A stretch of 64,000 nt of DNA. Origin: Tricholoma matsutake (Eukaryota > Basidiomycota > Agaricomycetes > Agaricales > Tricholomataceae). The stretch spans positions 11,532,001 through 11,596,000 of the forward strand of contig AP026543.1 in NCBI GenBank assembly GCA_026075535.2. The letters are read 5' to 3'. The notes below the pieces were generated by a model. It worked only from the letters and a program-made list of their open reading frames with translations. It did not search any database and was not told where the DNA came from. Position 1 is the stretch's first letter, and each line of letters opens with the position of its first letter. Below, piece by piece: positions 13,338 to 23,300 of the stretch. The position numbers were made by a program, and so were the translations under genes.

Positions 13338-14009
13338 TGTTAAGACTATTGGTCTTAACTCAAACTTGTCTTCATTTGTTGCAGTTGGAGGCTGTCCAAC
13401 TGTATCAGTATTGCACTAGGAGGCTTTCCTAGTGTATCAGGTTTTCAGCCTTTGCTTGGGTACTTCCTCAAGCAGTCATGGTTGTTTGTACTCAGAGGCT
13501 TTCTGAGTATACTGTTCATTCATATATCACAGTTGGAGGCTTTCCAACTGTCGAGTTCAGGTTTTCACAGCTAAGGGCTTCTTAGACTGTTGAGTTGTTC
13601 GAGTTGAGTTTAAGACCGTATGTTGAATTAGATCAAGCTGAAGAATACACAGAGTGTAGCTACAACTTATATACGGTTCTAGAGTGCCTATCGGCCAATC
13701 AGAAGGCCAGATGGTTATCAAGTAAATAGTAACAAGAACAATAAGAAAGTAGCCCTCATGGTCAGCATGAGGTGTCCGATGTCTCGGAGGGCTGTGGTGC
13801 AGCCTGTCAGGGAAATAATGGAAGAATAGCCTCATGCCAGGCATGAGGCATCCAATGTCAAGGGCTTGATGTCAAGGACTGCCATGGTGCAGCCTGTCAA
13901 TCGGTGGCAGTCAGGTCGAAGGGTCCCCATCAGAATGAGTCATGTTGTGATCGAGGGTAAGAAAAATGAAATATCCAGTCTTGCTGGTTGCGATAGCAAA
14001 ATTGTAACA
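13338..14009. mobile_element. Solo LTR inside gypsy copy A integrase
   Basis: 672 bp starting TGTTAAGAC and ending TTGTAACA, flanked by perfect 5-bp duplications GATAC (13,333-13,337 and 14,010-14,014). Removing it with one duplication restores the integrase sequence seen in copies B and C. The TG...CA ends, size and 5-bp duplication fit a solo LTR left by recombination. The parent family is not otherwise seen in the window. Confidence 0.8.
13382..13585 (+). other. Series of stem-loops with a shared AGGCTTT loop
   Basis: Four stem-loops (13,382-13,402; 13,414-13,434; 13,489-13,509; 13,530-13,550) plus a weaker one at 13,571-13,585. Stems change in both arms together (CAGTTGG/CCAACTG, CACTAGG/CCTAGTG, TACTCAG/CTGAGTA) while the loop stays AGGCTTT or AGGCTGT. 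They lie within the solo LTR. Compensatory change suggests selection on RNA structure. Confidence 0.6.
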
Positions 14010-14748
14010 GATACAACAACCATGTCCATGCTTCCACTCAACAGACCCCTTTCCTCTTAGACACTGGATGACATCCACACATGGGATTTGAACCTCGCCA
14101 AACTCCCTCACACATCGAGACAGTGAATGAGTTCACAGAATGCATGTGGGATAGCTTGGAGGAGGCAAAGGCAGCCTTAGCAAAGGCAAAGGATGACATG
14201 GCACACTTTTACAACCAACGCCATTCTATGACCCCTCAGTACAAGGTTGGTGATCAAGTTTATCTTGACTCCAGTGACATCTCCACTATGTGTCTGTCCA
14301 AGAAACTCGCTCATTGCTTCCTGGGACCTTTCCCCATCATCAAGTGTGTTGGAATGCATGCCTATCATCTATGCCTCCCAGCCTCCATGTCCAGACTCCA
14401 CCCAGTCTTCCATGTCATCAAACTCCTTCCAGCTCCCCCAGATCCATTCCCAGGATGCCATTCACACCCACCACCACCGCCTACAGTGATCGAGGGAGAA
14501 CCCCAATACAAAGTCGAGTCAATCTTGGACAGCTGGTTGCAGCGAGGAAAACTCCAGTATTTGGTGCATTGGAAGGGTTATGGGTATGAGGAGAACTCAT
14601 GGGTCAAAGAGTCTGATGTGAATGCCCCTCGGTTAGTCAAGGAATTCCACCGATGGCACACTGGGGCACTGCATCACATTCAAGTCACAGACTTTGGTCA
14701 TATGCAATTTCAAATGCATCAGGGTGATGCATCTTAGAGAGGGGGTGA

Positions 14749-15181
14749 AGTAAGGGGACTAGGGGGACTAGGGGGGTGCCCTGTGTGTTTCTCCTATTTT
14801 TTACGTTCGTTCTATATTTTTCCTCACTTCATTTCCTTCTATTCTTCATTTTCTATGATTTTTCTGGATTTTATTACTAATTTTCCTTTCTATCATGTTT
14901 GTGCATGTTGACAGTTTTATATGTAGAGGCAGAGCACCTTTCCAACATCTACCCCTTACTATGACGTCATTCAGCGGTTTTGATCTGCCTATCTCTGCCT
15001 TTTCTATTTTTAGGTTATTATTTGATTTTTGTTGTCTTCACATATACTGGGCATCAGCAAAGGGATCCTTAGAGTTTTCTCTTTGGATTTCCCTTTGCTA
15101 GGTGCATCCCCAATCCCTGTAATATGTAGTATAATTTTAACTTCAGATTTCCCTTTGCTAGAGGCTGAGGTTGCCCTTATA
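14749..15181 (+). repeat. 3' LTR of gypsy copy A
   Basis: Closely related to the 426-bp LTRs of copies B and C, ending TTGCCCTTATA. It has a 10-bp duplication of GACTAGGGGG near its start and many CG to TG/CA changes. No matching 5' LTR or target duplication exists, because the 5' half was lost at the junction with copy D. Confidence 0.8.
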
Positions 15182-15920
15182 GCAATCCCATACCCATACC
15201 TGTGACTGTCAAAAACTGTTCCTCGCCTGATCGGAACCCGCATCCATCCGACCCTTTCCCGCACATCAAACATGACTTTTGTCTATGCCTCCCGATTTCA
15301 TTCCCAGCTGCCTTGCACTGCCCACACTGCTGTGCACCAGGCTGCATCTCTATTGCAAATTCGACTACGGATTCCTGTGCAGCTCCCGCTAGATAATTTA
15401 TCTATGCAGTTGAGACACTGCTGCAGTCTTCGTTCCTGTTCCACATTATTCTGGACTACAGTATTTAAGCTTAGTTAGTTTTGCCTTGTATTCCTCAGTT
15501 TGTATATCAACATAGACTCAACTTTAATCTGCCAATCCAAACCTCCTTCTACTCCAACCTCAGTTCTCTAAGAGTCTGAACTCCATTCGACTCGACCTCC
15601 AGTCTCCCTCTGAAGTTCTAACCTCATCTGAACTTAACCTAAGTCCCTCCGTACCCCTTCCCACGTTTACCTGCACTTTCCCATTCCTACCTCCAAACCT
15701 CCAACTTGAAATTAGGACACCAGACAAAGTGAAGGGCACAGCTTCTTACAAGCTGAAGCCAAGTCCTTTCTGTTTCCCCTCCTGCTGAATCCACAACGAC
15801 CCAACAACCTTCCATAAATAACACCAGCAGTGTCCGTTCAGATTCTGATGAACCCTCTAGGATCAGTTCTTAACAGTGACCAGAAACACATGGTGTTACC
15901 CATACCCATGCCGTTCCCTA
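15182..15920. other. Right part of the hAT-like element, non-coding
   Basis: Begins with TACCCATACC words, then pyrimidine-rich DNA with repeated AACCTC/CTCC runs (15,530-15,720) and a second TACCCATACCC array at the right end. No coding region supported. Confidence 0.5.
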
Positions 15921-15928
15921 CTCTGATG

Positions 15929-16640
15929 AATCCCATCCCTGGTATTGGATTGCCAGTGTCTGGTAGTGCAGCAATTCAACCTCATCTTTCACATCATAGA
16001 TTTAGATGTGATAGAGTGTCCTGACTAGTGTTGCCACCACTGGCTGCACAGCAAGATACTTCTGAGAGGGTATGATGTCAGTATCCTGGAAGGACTCCTA
16101 ATACTGCCACCATACTCACCAAGGGATATTTTGCCAGTATGCATACCAATTTAGAATACTACCTCAGTACCTCCAGCATTATCAAAATATAGTACAATAC
16201 TGTCAAAATACCTCTAGTGAAGTATGTTGACAATATTAGGAATACTGTCAGGATACTTTCACAGTACTTCTCAGGCAGTATTGTGCCTTGCACCCAGTGA
16301 CAGCTCAGCCACATTTTTTGCTACTTTGGGAAATAAAATAGCTAAAATTCTGAAAATATTTGAGGACCCCTTGGCTTATCATGTGATCTAGGTCCTCAAA
16401 TATTTTCAGAATTTTAGCTATTTTATTTCCCAAAGTAGCAAAAAACATGGCTGAGCCATGGCAACACTAGTCCTGACTGTGATACACGGTTTGAGAATGA
16501 AGTAGAAGCAGTTGTCTGTGATGGACCAGGCTGTGGGCAGGTGGTATGTTGCTCAATGCTGAATTCTGTGTTGAGTCTATGCTAATGAAAGAATGCTGAC
16601 TAGTTTCACATGGCTTGTCAAGGATTACTTGAGAAACCAT
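15929..16640 (+). pseudogene. Zinc-finger transposon-associated gene, 3' remnant
   Basis: Continues the reading of the 1,164 pseudogene after the hAT-like element (PIPGIGLPVSGSAAIQ), is interrupted by the MITE at 16,026-16,469, then continues with a cysteine-containing segment (VVCDGPGCGQVVCC) near 16,510-16,550. Stops are frequent. The end point is not clear. Confidence 0.4.
16026..16469. mobile_element. hAT MITE with perfect long hairpin
   Basis: 444 bp with 11-bp perfect terminal inverted repeats (TAGTGTTGCCA/TGGCAACACTA) and perfect 8-bp duplications GTCCTGAC on both sides (16,018-16,025; 16,470-16,477), the signature of hAT insertion. The right third holds a perfect inverted repeat: arms 16,314-16,368 and 16,391-16,445 (55 nt each), loop 22 nt. 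The left third is an array of variants of the word AGTAC(T)/GTATT (16,060-16,290). No coding capacity. Confidence 0.9.
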
Positions 16641-16835
16641 GTGGCAGCTGGTTTTGTGATGAAGTATGTCAGGAAAGTGCAGGGTTCAGAGTGAGAAAGA
16701 AGCATAAACATGATGTGTATCGATATACCATATAATAATAAAACTGGTCGAGGACTGCCTTGCCTTTTTTGGCAAAAATTTCCTTTTATAGTAGGGGGGG
16801 AGGGGTCCATGGGACTCTTATCAGCTCATCAGGAT

Positions 16836-16937
16836 GAACAGGTTTTCAGGTCAACTGAAAATCTTGCTGAAATTACTAATTTCAGGTGTACTGAAACAAG
16901 GAAAAACCTGGTTTCAGGTCACCTGAAAGATACAAAT
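16836..16937. repeat. TTTCAGGT...CTGAAA palindromic iterons
   Basis: Three copies of the palindrome TTTCAGGTNNNCTGAAA or close variants in about 100 bp, with further half-sites. It resembles the subterminal word arrays of the hAT-like elements here, but no element ends were found. The rest of 16,640-17,021 shows no gene. Confidence 0.45.
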
Positions 16938-17021
16938 TCAGTATTGTGACCGAAATGATTAGTAGCGGTCAAAGTAGGGCGGTTATTGCATGATTAATAG
17001 TGCAATTAATAGTGCAATTAT

Positions 17022-17398
17022 TGAAAGAATACTCTCAGTGTTTTTGTAGGCAAACAACTATATATCAATATACCTGAAAGAATACTCTATGTACAGAGTG
17101 AGTGAAAGAATATGAAAACAAGAGTAAGTACTATACCTCAGTGTTTTCATAGGCAAACAACTGAAGTAGCAAAACAGGGGTGCAACATATAAGAGCAACT
17201 ACTACAACTATGTAGGCAAACATGTCAATGAGACTTGGGAAGGGGTGGATAGAGAAGAGAGGGCAAAGGGTGTAGCAAGAAGTATCTAAACGAGTCATGG
17301 GAATGTCAATGGATGTAGATGACAAGTGGCAGCAGTGCAAGGGCAAGTCAACATGGTGACACGTCACAGGAAGGCCAATATCGTCTTGTATTCCAACA
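17022..17398 (-). repeat. Probable 3' LTR of copia element 2
   Basis: On the minus strand the polypurine tract TTGAGGGGGAG is followed at once by TGTTGGAATAC, a typical LTR start, at 17,398. The far end is placed at GTATTCTTTCA (17,022), which partly mirrors the start; other copies of this motif nearby leave the boundary uncertain. Confidence 0.55.
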
Positions 17399-18549
17399 CT
17401 CCCCCTCAAGACAGCAAGAGGCCAAATTGTGATGCAAAATGCTTTGCTTTGGGGGATGGGAGAGCCTTGGTAAGCACATCAGCAGTCATGTCTTTGGTAG
17501 GACAATAGACAAGTTTGATTGCATTGTCCTCGACTATCCAGCAGATGAAATGGTAGCGAATGTCGATGTGTTTTGTTTGAGCATTGTACTGGTGATCTTG
17601 GGTGAGTGTGATGGCAGATTGGTTGTTGGAAAGGAGTGTGGTTGGGGCAAGTTTGGTACCGAAAACTTGTACCAAAAACTTGTTCAAAAAGTGACTGCAT
17701 CCAAAGGATTTCTTTGGCTGTGTGGGTGATGGTGACATACTCACTCTCAGTGGTTGACAACAAGATAATCTCCTGGCATTTGGCGCACCAGGATACAGCA
17801 CCTCTGTTGATTATGAGTGCATAGCTGGAGATGGCATGATGATCTTCAGCCATGCTTCCATCAGCATCTGTAAAGCCCTTCAGGTCAGTTTTCTCATGGC
17901 CAAAGGTGAGCCAGAAATCTTTCGTGCCCTTGAGATAATGAAAAACATGTTTGATGGCTTCCCAATGGGCAATTCTGGGTTTCAATGAAAACTGTGAGAC
18001 TGTTTGCACAGCAAAAGCTATGTCAGGCTGGGTGCTGAGAGCTGCATACATCAATGATCCCACAGCTTCATGGTAGGGAACATCTAGCATGGTTGCGAAT
18101 TCCTCTGCTGTTTGAGGCAATTGGGCTGTTGTGAGATGGATATGAGGCTCCATAGGTGACAATACAGGCTTCAACTCATCAAAATGATAGCGGTGAAGGA
18201 TGGATTCAATGTAGGACTTCTGGGTGAGGTGGATGGTGCGTTGTTCCCTATCCCTTTTGATTTTGATGCCTAATAGCCAATGTAACTCACCCAGATCGGT
18301 TATCTCAACATGCTTGGAGATTTCCCTTTTGAAGTTCATGACGAGAGCAATTGTCAATGCAGCAATGGTGCAGTCATCAACATGCACCAAGATGATGATC
18401 AATGAGCTCTTGTTTCAACAAAAAAACACAGCTTGGTCGACCTTGCACCTTGAAAACTTGAGCTTGGACATGATGTTCATGAGCTTTTGATACCAATGAC
18501 AGCCAGACTGTTTGAGGCCATAGAGGGTCTTCCAAAGATGGCACACCTT

Positions 18550-19559
18550 TAGTGAACTCCAGGGGGTAACCCTCAGGTATATTTTCACATACCCATACCC
18601 ATACCTGTGAACACTGTACCCACATGGGTAAGGGTACGGTGTTACCGTGGTGTTACCATGGTGTTACAGGTATTACTATGATGTTACAGGTATTACTACA
18701 TGTTACATCATATACCCAAACCCCCCACAAAGCTGAGGGTTTGGGGGATAGAACACCTATATACTACTACTCTACTACTCTTCAGAACTTCAGAACAACT
18801 GTAAAGTAGATTAGAACCTAGCAAATGACAGAGTACTTACCCAAATATGAGCCCTCTCACCATTCCAACCAAGATGTTGGCATCAAAAAATAATGAGCAA
18901 CTGCAACCCTCTCATCTCTTTGGAACATTGAAACGACTGTATATTAGATTATAATTAAGCCTAAGATCACAAAAAACGATGGAGAACTCACCTAGATATG
19001 AGACCCTCTCCTGCTACTCCCCTTCTAACAAAGATCTTGGCATCAAAAAAGAATGAACAACCGCAACCCTCTCGTCTCTTCGCAACATTAGAGCAACTGT
19101 ATATTACATTGTTATTAAGCCTAAGATCATAATAAATGATGGAGAACTCACCTAGATATGAGACCTTCTCTTGCTACCCCCCTTCTAACAAAGATGTTGG
19201 CATTGAAAAAGAACAAGCAACGGCAACCCTCTTGTCTCTTTGCAACATCGAAGCAACTGTATATTACATGTAATTAAGCCTAAGATCACAACAAATGATA
19301 GAGAACTCACCTAGATATGAGACCTTCTCTTGCTACCTCCCTTCCAACAAAGATGTTGGCATTGGACAAGAATGAGCAAACATGACCCTCTAGTCTCTTC
19401 AGAACATTAAAGCAGCTGTGAATAAGATTAGTAAAACCTGTATACCCACATGTACGGGTATGGTGTTTCATGGGTATGATAATCCCAAACCTGTACCCAT
19501 ACCCATGCATACCCATGACCAGATACTCATGGTGTTACCCATACCTGTGACACTCCTTA
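18550..19559. mobile_element. Non-autonomous hAT-like element with 160-bp minisatellite
   Basis: 1,010 bp flanked by perfect 8-bp duplications CACACCTT (18,542-18,549; 19,560-19,567). Ends are TAGTGAACTCC and, on the other strand, TAAGGAGTGTC; both fit hAT YARNG. Removing the element and one duplication restores the copia reading GKVCHLWKTLYGLKQ, which confirms the ends. Subterminal TACCCA/GGGTA arrays flank a tandem array in the centre. No transposase. Confidence 0.85.
18785..19440. repeat. Tandem repeat of about 160 bp, four units
   Basis: Units begin near 18,831, 18,982, 19,142 and 19,301 with GAGAACTCACCTAGATATGAG or a variant, then ATGTTGGCAT, CAACCCTCT and GCCTAAGATCA. The period is 151, 160 and 159 bp. 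It forms the interior of the hAT-like element. Confidence 0.85.
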
Positions 19560-20846
19560 CACACCTTGCCCTTCAAGTTTGGTGCATGGTAACCAGGTGA
19601 CTGGGCCATGTAGATGACCTCACAATCTGTGAGTTCTCCATTGAGGTATGCACTTTTGATGTCAATCTGATGGAGCTTGAGGTCCTCAGCAGCAGCAATG
19701 GCAAGAACAGCTCGTATCAACACGAGCCAGGTGACGGGGGCAAAGGTGTCAAAGTAGTTGATGCCAGGAACCTGTGAGAAGCCTTGAGCAATGAGTTGTG
19801 CTTTGTGGCATGCAATATGACCCACTGCATCTTTCTTTGCATGGAACACCCACTTAGAGCCTACAATGTTGGCACCAGCTGGAGGATCAATGAGTTCCTA
19901 TGTTCTGGTTTTCTCAAGCATAGTGAGCTCCTCGTGAATGCTTTCCTCCCATTGCAGCCAGTCAGGCCTTTTTTTTGCCTCTGCTAGATTTTGGGGATCT
20001 GAAGCCTCGACTTCACTAACCTCTGCTACCAACAAATATTCCTCTAGCTTGTCATCATCATCCTCAACCTCCACAAGATTTGGCATCTCTTCTTCATCAA
20101 CAGTAGGTGAATGTACACCAGTGGTGAGGAGTGGGTCAGATGGTCATGCGGATGTGACACTGTGTCCCTTGAGGAGTGCGCAGACTCTTGCACTTGGTTT
20201 TCAAATGTGTTGGGCAGGTTCTGGTTGAGTATCAGTTGGCATTTCGAGCTCTGCATCATGGGATTCAGGAGGTGTTTCAATGGGGGGCATTGTTGTTGCT
20301 GCAGTGTTGTCATTGCACACAATTTCGTCAACCTTCATCTCATCAAACCCTGCATCCTCCCCCTCGAGAGGAGAGGCTGCTTCTCTCCACAGGTTCCTAG
20401 GGAGACCACTCGCATGGAGTAAAGCTCAGACACACTCAAGAATAGTCCAGTTTTGACACTCTGCAATGCCATTGTGCTCTGGGGTGTCATGGACCATGAA
20501 CCTCTGCTCTGTGCCCCAGGACTTCAAGTACGTGATAAATTCTTTGTCTTTATACTCCCCACCTGAATCAGAGTGCAGGACTTTGATGCACACACTGAGC
20601 TGAGTCTCATACCATGCCCCCACTTTCTTGTAGGCGATGGGTTGTTTGCTTTTCTTTCAGAGTAGATCGAGCTTTGTAAAGCTCATGTGGTCATCAGAGT
20701 ATGTAACATAGTTCTGCCTTCTGCCTTTTGTCTCAACTGGTGCCGGTCCCTATAGGTCACTGTGGATGATTCCACCAACCTCAGTGGTGTGCTTGCCCTG
20801 TTGTTTCTTTGCGATAGGCTTCCATGTGGCTTTGGATACCAGATCA

Positions 20847-21712
20847 CCTCAGTCACTTATACAGAGACTGAGGTGAGTAACAACTTATTATTTAGTAGTG
20901 ATCAATTACTTACTGTACTTATAGCACTTCTGGGGCTGACCTGTGTTTCCCACAGAAACACAGCCTTAGAAACTTGTTTTAAGACTTCTGATGTGTATAT
21001 TCTTTGGATATTCTTAATATGTATGTAAAAGAAATGTCAGGGAAATATTTTACATGTGTCCAAGCTGTATCTGCAAGGAACATAAAAGGTGTATTCTACA
21101 ATGTTTCTTTCAGATCCCTTCTGGAAACATTTTTCATGTTCCCTTTGTGTAAGTTAAAGAAACACTTTTGCCTGTATCTGCAGAAAACATTTAACACATA
21201 ATAAAATTATGTGTTTCCTAGGGATACATGTGTAACCATGGTAACCCCTTTGTTCTTTGCATGTATCCATAGAAAACACATAATAAAATATATGTCAAGT
21301 GTTTTCTGCAGATACAGCCATAATTACATAAAAAGTGTTTCTTTAACTTACACAAAGGGAACATGAAAAATGTTTCCAGAAGGGATCTGAAAGAAACATT
21401 GTAGAATACACCTTTTATGTTCCTTGCAGATACAGCTTGGACACATGTAAAATATTTCCCTGACATTTCTTTTACATACATATTAAGAATATCCAAAGAA
21501 TATACACATCAGAAGTCTTAAAACAAGTTTCTAAGGCTGTGTTTCTGTGGGAAACACAGGTCAGCCCCAGAAGTGTAGTTCACTCTTGTTGTACTAGGTA
21601 CAGTACTAATATAGTCACTTATACAGAGACTGAGTTCACTCTTGTTGTACTAGGTACAGTATGAATATAGTCACTTATACAGAGACTGAGTTCACTCTTG
21701 TTGTACTAGGTT
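20847..21712. mobile_element. Foldback element with 245-bp inverted arms
   Basis: Arms 20,925-21,169 and 21,331-21,575 are equal in length and appear identical by eye apart from possible single changes; both encode the same shadow peptide (MDILNMYVKEMSGKYF) on opposite strands. The spacer holds a second, shorter inverted pair (CTGCAGAAAACA type). AGTCACTTATACAGAGACTGAG occurs once on the left (about 20,851) and twice on the right, the right copies within a tandem of about 65 bp. The transcript would fold into a long double-stranded RNA. Inserted at the edge of copia 2. Confidence 0.8.
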
Positions 21713-22150
21713 GATTTTCTACAATGAGTGCTTATATACCCCATGGCTCTGCATGGACCATTTGGTTGTGCTTGCACCCCAAAAAAAGAAAGTGGCACCA
21801 CTTGCCAAACAATTCCCACAACCACCAACAACCTGCAATGCCGCTTCCTCTCTCTCCACTTTCTCTCACTGCCAACAGTACCCACCACCTACCTTAGAAA
21901 CACCATGCCTCAACCCCAGGTATGTTTTTTATTGTTCATTATCTACTAACAATACATTTCTTTTTGTTTAGTTTTTTGCATCCCGAGCCCTGCCCCATGC
22001 CCCTCCCAATGCTATACTGATGCCAATTCCAGCTGACAGGATAGCGATAACATTGCAAAGTAAGCCCAAACGACACTAGTTAGTGCCATTTGGGCTGTAG
22101 GGTACATTTTTTATGATTCATTTCCTGTGTTTACTAACTAACTAACTAAC
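21713..22150. other. Gap with no recognisable gene
   Basis: Contains a possible tiny spliced frame (ATG at 21,904, intron GTATGT...TTTAG) of about 40 codons with no family resemblance, and short TAAC/ACTA tandem repeats near 22,130. Not called as a gene. Confidence 0.3.
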
Positions 22151-22760
22151 TATTATTTCTTCTTTTTAGGTTCTTGCTTGTTCACAATGATGCCTACCTG
22201 TGCCCTACATTGCCGCCATGAGCCTCTGCTCATGGGGCCACAACATTGGACAATGACACTGGGATGCCACATCACACAGCGCCACCACCCTGCCTGCGAG
22301 CCACTGCTTGTAGGGGGCAATAGAGGTGCTGACAATGAGTGGTGCCACATCAACACAACGAATGATGACAAAAATGGGGAGGATGGCAACAAATGACAGG
22401 GAGGGGATGATGAATGTCAATGTGAGGGCAACGAATGGCAATGCAAGGGCGACAAACGATAATGCGGAGACAACAATGCAAGGATGGCAGACAACAACGC
22501 AAGGATGGCAGACAACAATGCAAGGATGACAAATGACAACACTGGGGTGAAGTGAATGGAGGGTACAATGAACAACAAGGCTGACAACAACGAATAATGG
22601 GGGATGATGTATGACACCCCACTCTCGCTACAAATGCAAGACAGTGGGGGCTTTCTATTTCTTTCTTTTTTTGTGAGGTCTTTTTTTCTTTTTTCTTTCT
22701 ATTAGCAACTGCCCCCACCACTGCCAGCACCTGCTCACAGGGTGATGTAATTAGTTTCAA
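22151..22760 (-). repeat. TCATTGTC-rich interspersed repeat, copy 2
   Basis: Same family as 1-660 but on the opposite strand. It has GACAACAATGCAAGGATGG tandem units of about 19 bp at 22,466-22,530. No coding frame supported. Confidence 0.5.
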
Positions 22761-22794
22761 TAAGTATATAATAAATTTTATTTATACTGTAAAA

Positions 22795-22925
22795 ATAGTA
22801 GTAAAACTGGTTGAAACTGGTCTTTTGGGGCAACCAAGTTTGGGCAATGGTTTGGACTGGTTGTGGTCCATGGTTGCCCTCTTGGGGGTTGAAAAACTGG
22901 ACCAAACTGGACCTTAAAACACTAT
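22795..22925. repeat. ACTGGTT/ACTGGTC word array, hAT-like right end
   Basis: Repeated AACTGGT and GGTTTGGAC words end in GGACCTTAAAACACTA, which resembles the right end of the hAT-like element at 27,675 (GGACTTTCAAACACTA). A matching left end and 8-bp duplication were not found. Confidence 0.4.
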
Positions 22926-23159
22926 CTGTGGGGCCAGACTTACACTCATAAAATTTCTTTTAACTCAAAGCAAAAAGCTCAGAAGAATTTTGGAACCACA
23001 AAACCTGATATGAGATATATCACAACTCAAACCTGTGACAACCTGCAACACCATGAGTACAGGTGTGGTGTTGCCACAGGTACAGATATACAAACCCATA
23101 CCTGCACCTGTGCTACCTGCAGGCAGAATACCACAAGTTTACCTGTACCTGTGCTATAC

Positions 23160-23300
23160 CCTAGCCATGGCTACCAATACCCTGTCCGATGGTCAGGCTA
23201 CTCTGAAGGCAATGACCTGTGGCTTCCTCAATGTGAACTGGAAGATTGTGAGGCTTTGGACTGATGGAAGGCTCATAGGGCAGAGGAAATGCTGATAGGT
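23160..23300 (+). pseudogene. Gypsy chromodomain relic
   Basis: One frame reads YPVRWSGYSEGNDLWLPQC followed by ELEDCEALD, the aromatic-cage and C-terminal helix pattern of chromoviral integrase chromodomains. Upstream integrase is not recognisable. The 130 bp to its left are ACCTGTACC/ACCTGCACC words, possibly the end of another element. Confidence 0.6.

Larger units (their letters stand above)
10188..14736 (+). pseudogene. Gypsy copy A pol (old copy)
   Basis: Contains protease (LLDSGATSLFI), RT with CIYLDDILIF, RNase H, integrase and chromodomain (LQYLVHWKGYGYEENSW) in the order of copies B and C. It is broken by many stops at former CGA, CAA or TGG codons, by deletions around 11,917 and 11,973 in the RT-RNase H linker, and by a 672-bp LTR insertion at 13,338. 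Compared with B it is depleted in CpG: Arg codons have become Gln, His, Cys or Trp codons. Confidence 0.85.
4021..15920. mobile_element. hAT-like element with nested retrotransposons (TACCCA subfamily)
   Basis: The element starts TAGGGCACAGC and ends CGTTCCCTA, both fitting the hAT terminal consensus YARNG. The 8-bp sequence CTCTGATG flanks it exactly (4,013-4,020 and 15,921-15,928), the target duplication length of hAT transposons. Subterminal DNA near both ends is an array of GGGTA/TACCC words (about 4,036-4,150 and 15,188-15,212, 15,893-15,910). The left one shares GGGTAACCCTCAGG with the element at 18,550. No transposase is visible, so the element was non-autonomous. Nearly all of its length is two fused gypsy copies (4,395-15,181). 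The call rests on the duplication and terminal motifs, not on a coding match. Confidence 0.7.
17406..20860 (-). pseudogene. Copia element 2 pol, decayed
   Basis: Minus-strand Ty1/copia polyprotein. From 20,860 leftward: integrase core with LHSDSGGEY and the HNGIAE glutamate box, a variable linker, RT N-terminus (AQGFSQVPGINYFDTFAPV), KTLYGLKQSG, the RT active site HVDD, RNase H (TTESEY) and a C-terminal KHIDIRYHF segment. It is frameshifted near 17,650 and 20,640 and has internal stops. A 1,010-bp hAT-like element separates GKV from CHLWKTLYGLKQ. The gag and protease part to the right is missing or replaced by the foldback element. Confidence 0.8.

Noticed and set aside
21004..21496. Two near-identical small ORFs on opposite strands
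   Set aside because: They are the two arms of the inverted repeat read in opposite directions; no intron, domain or start context supports a gene.
21904..22078. Tiny spliced ORF starting MPQPQ
   Set aside because: About 40 codons with a plausible intron but no similarity, in degraded repeat DNA; chance is likely.
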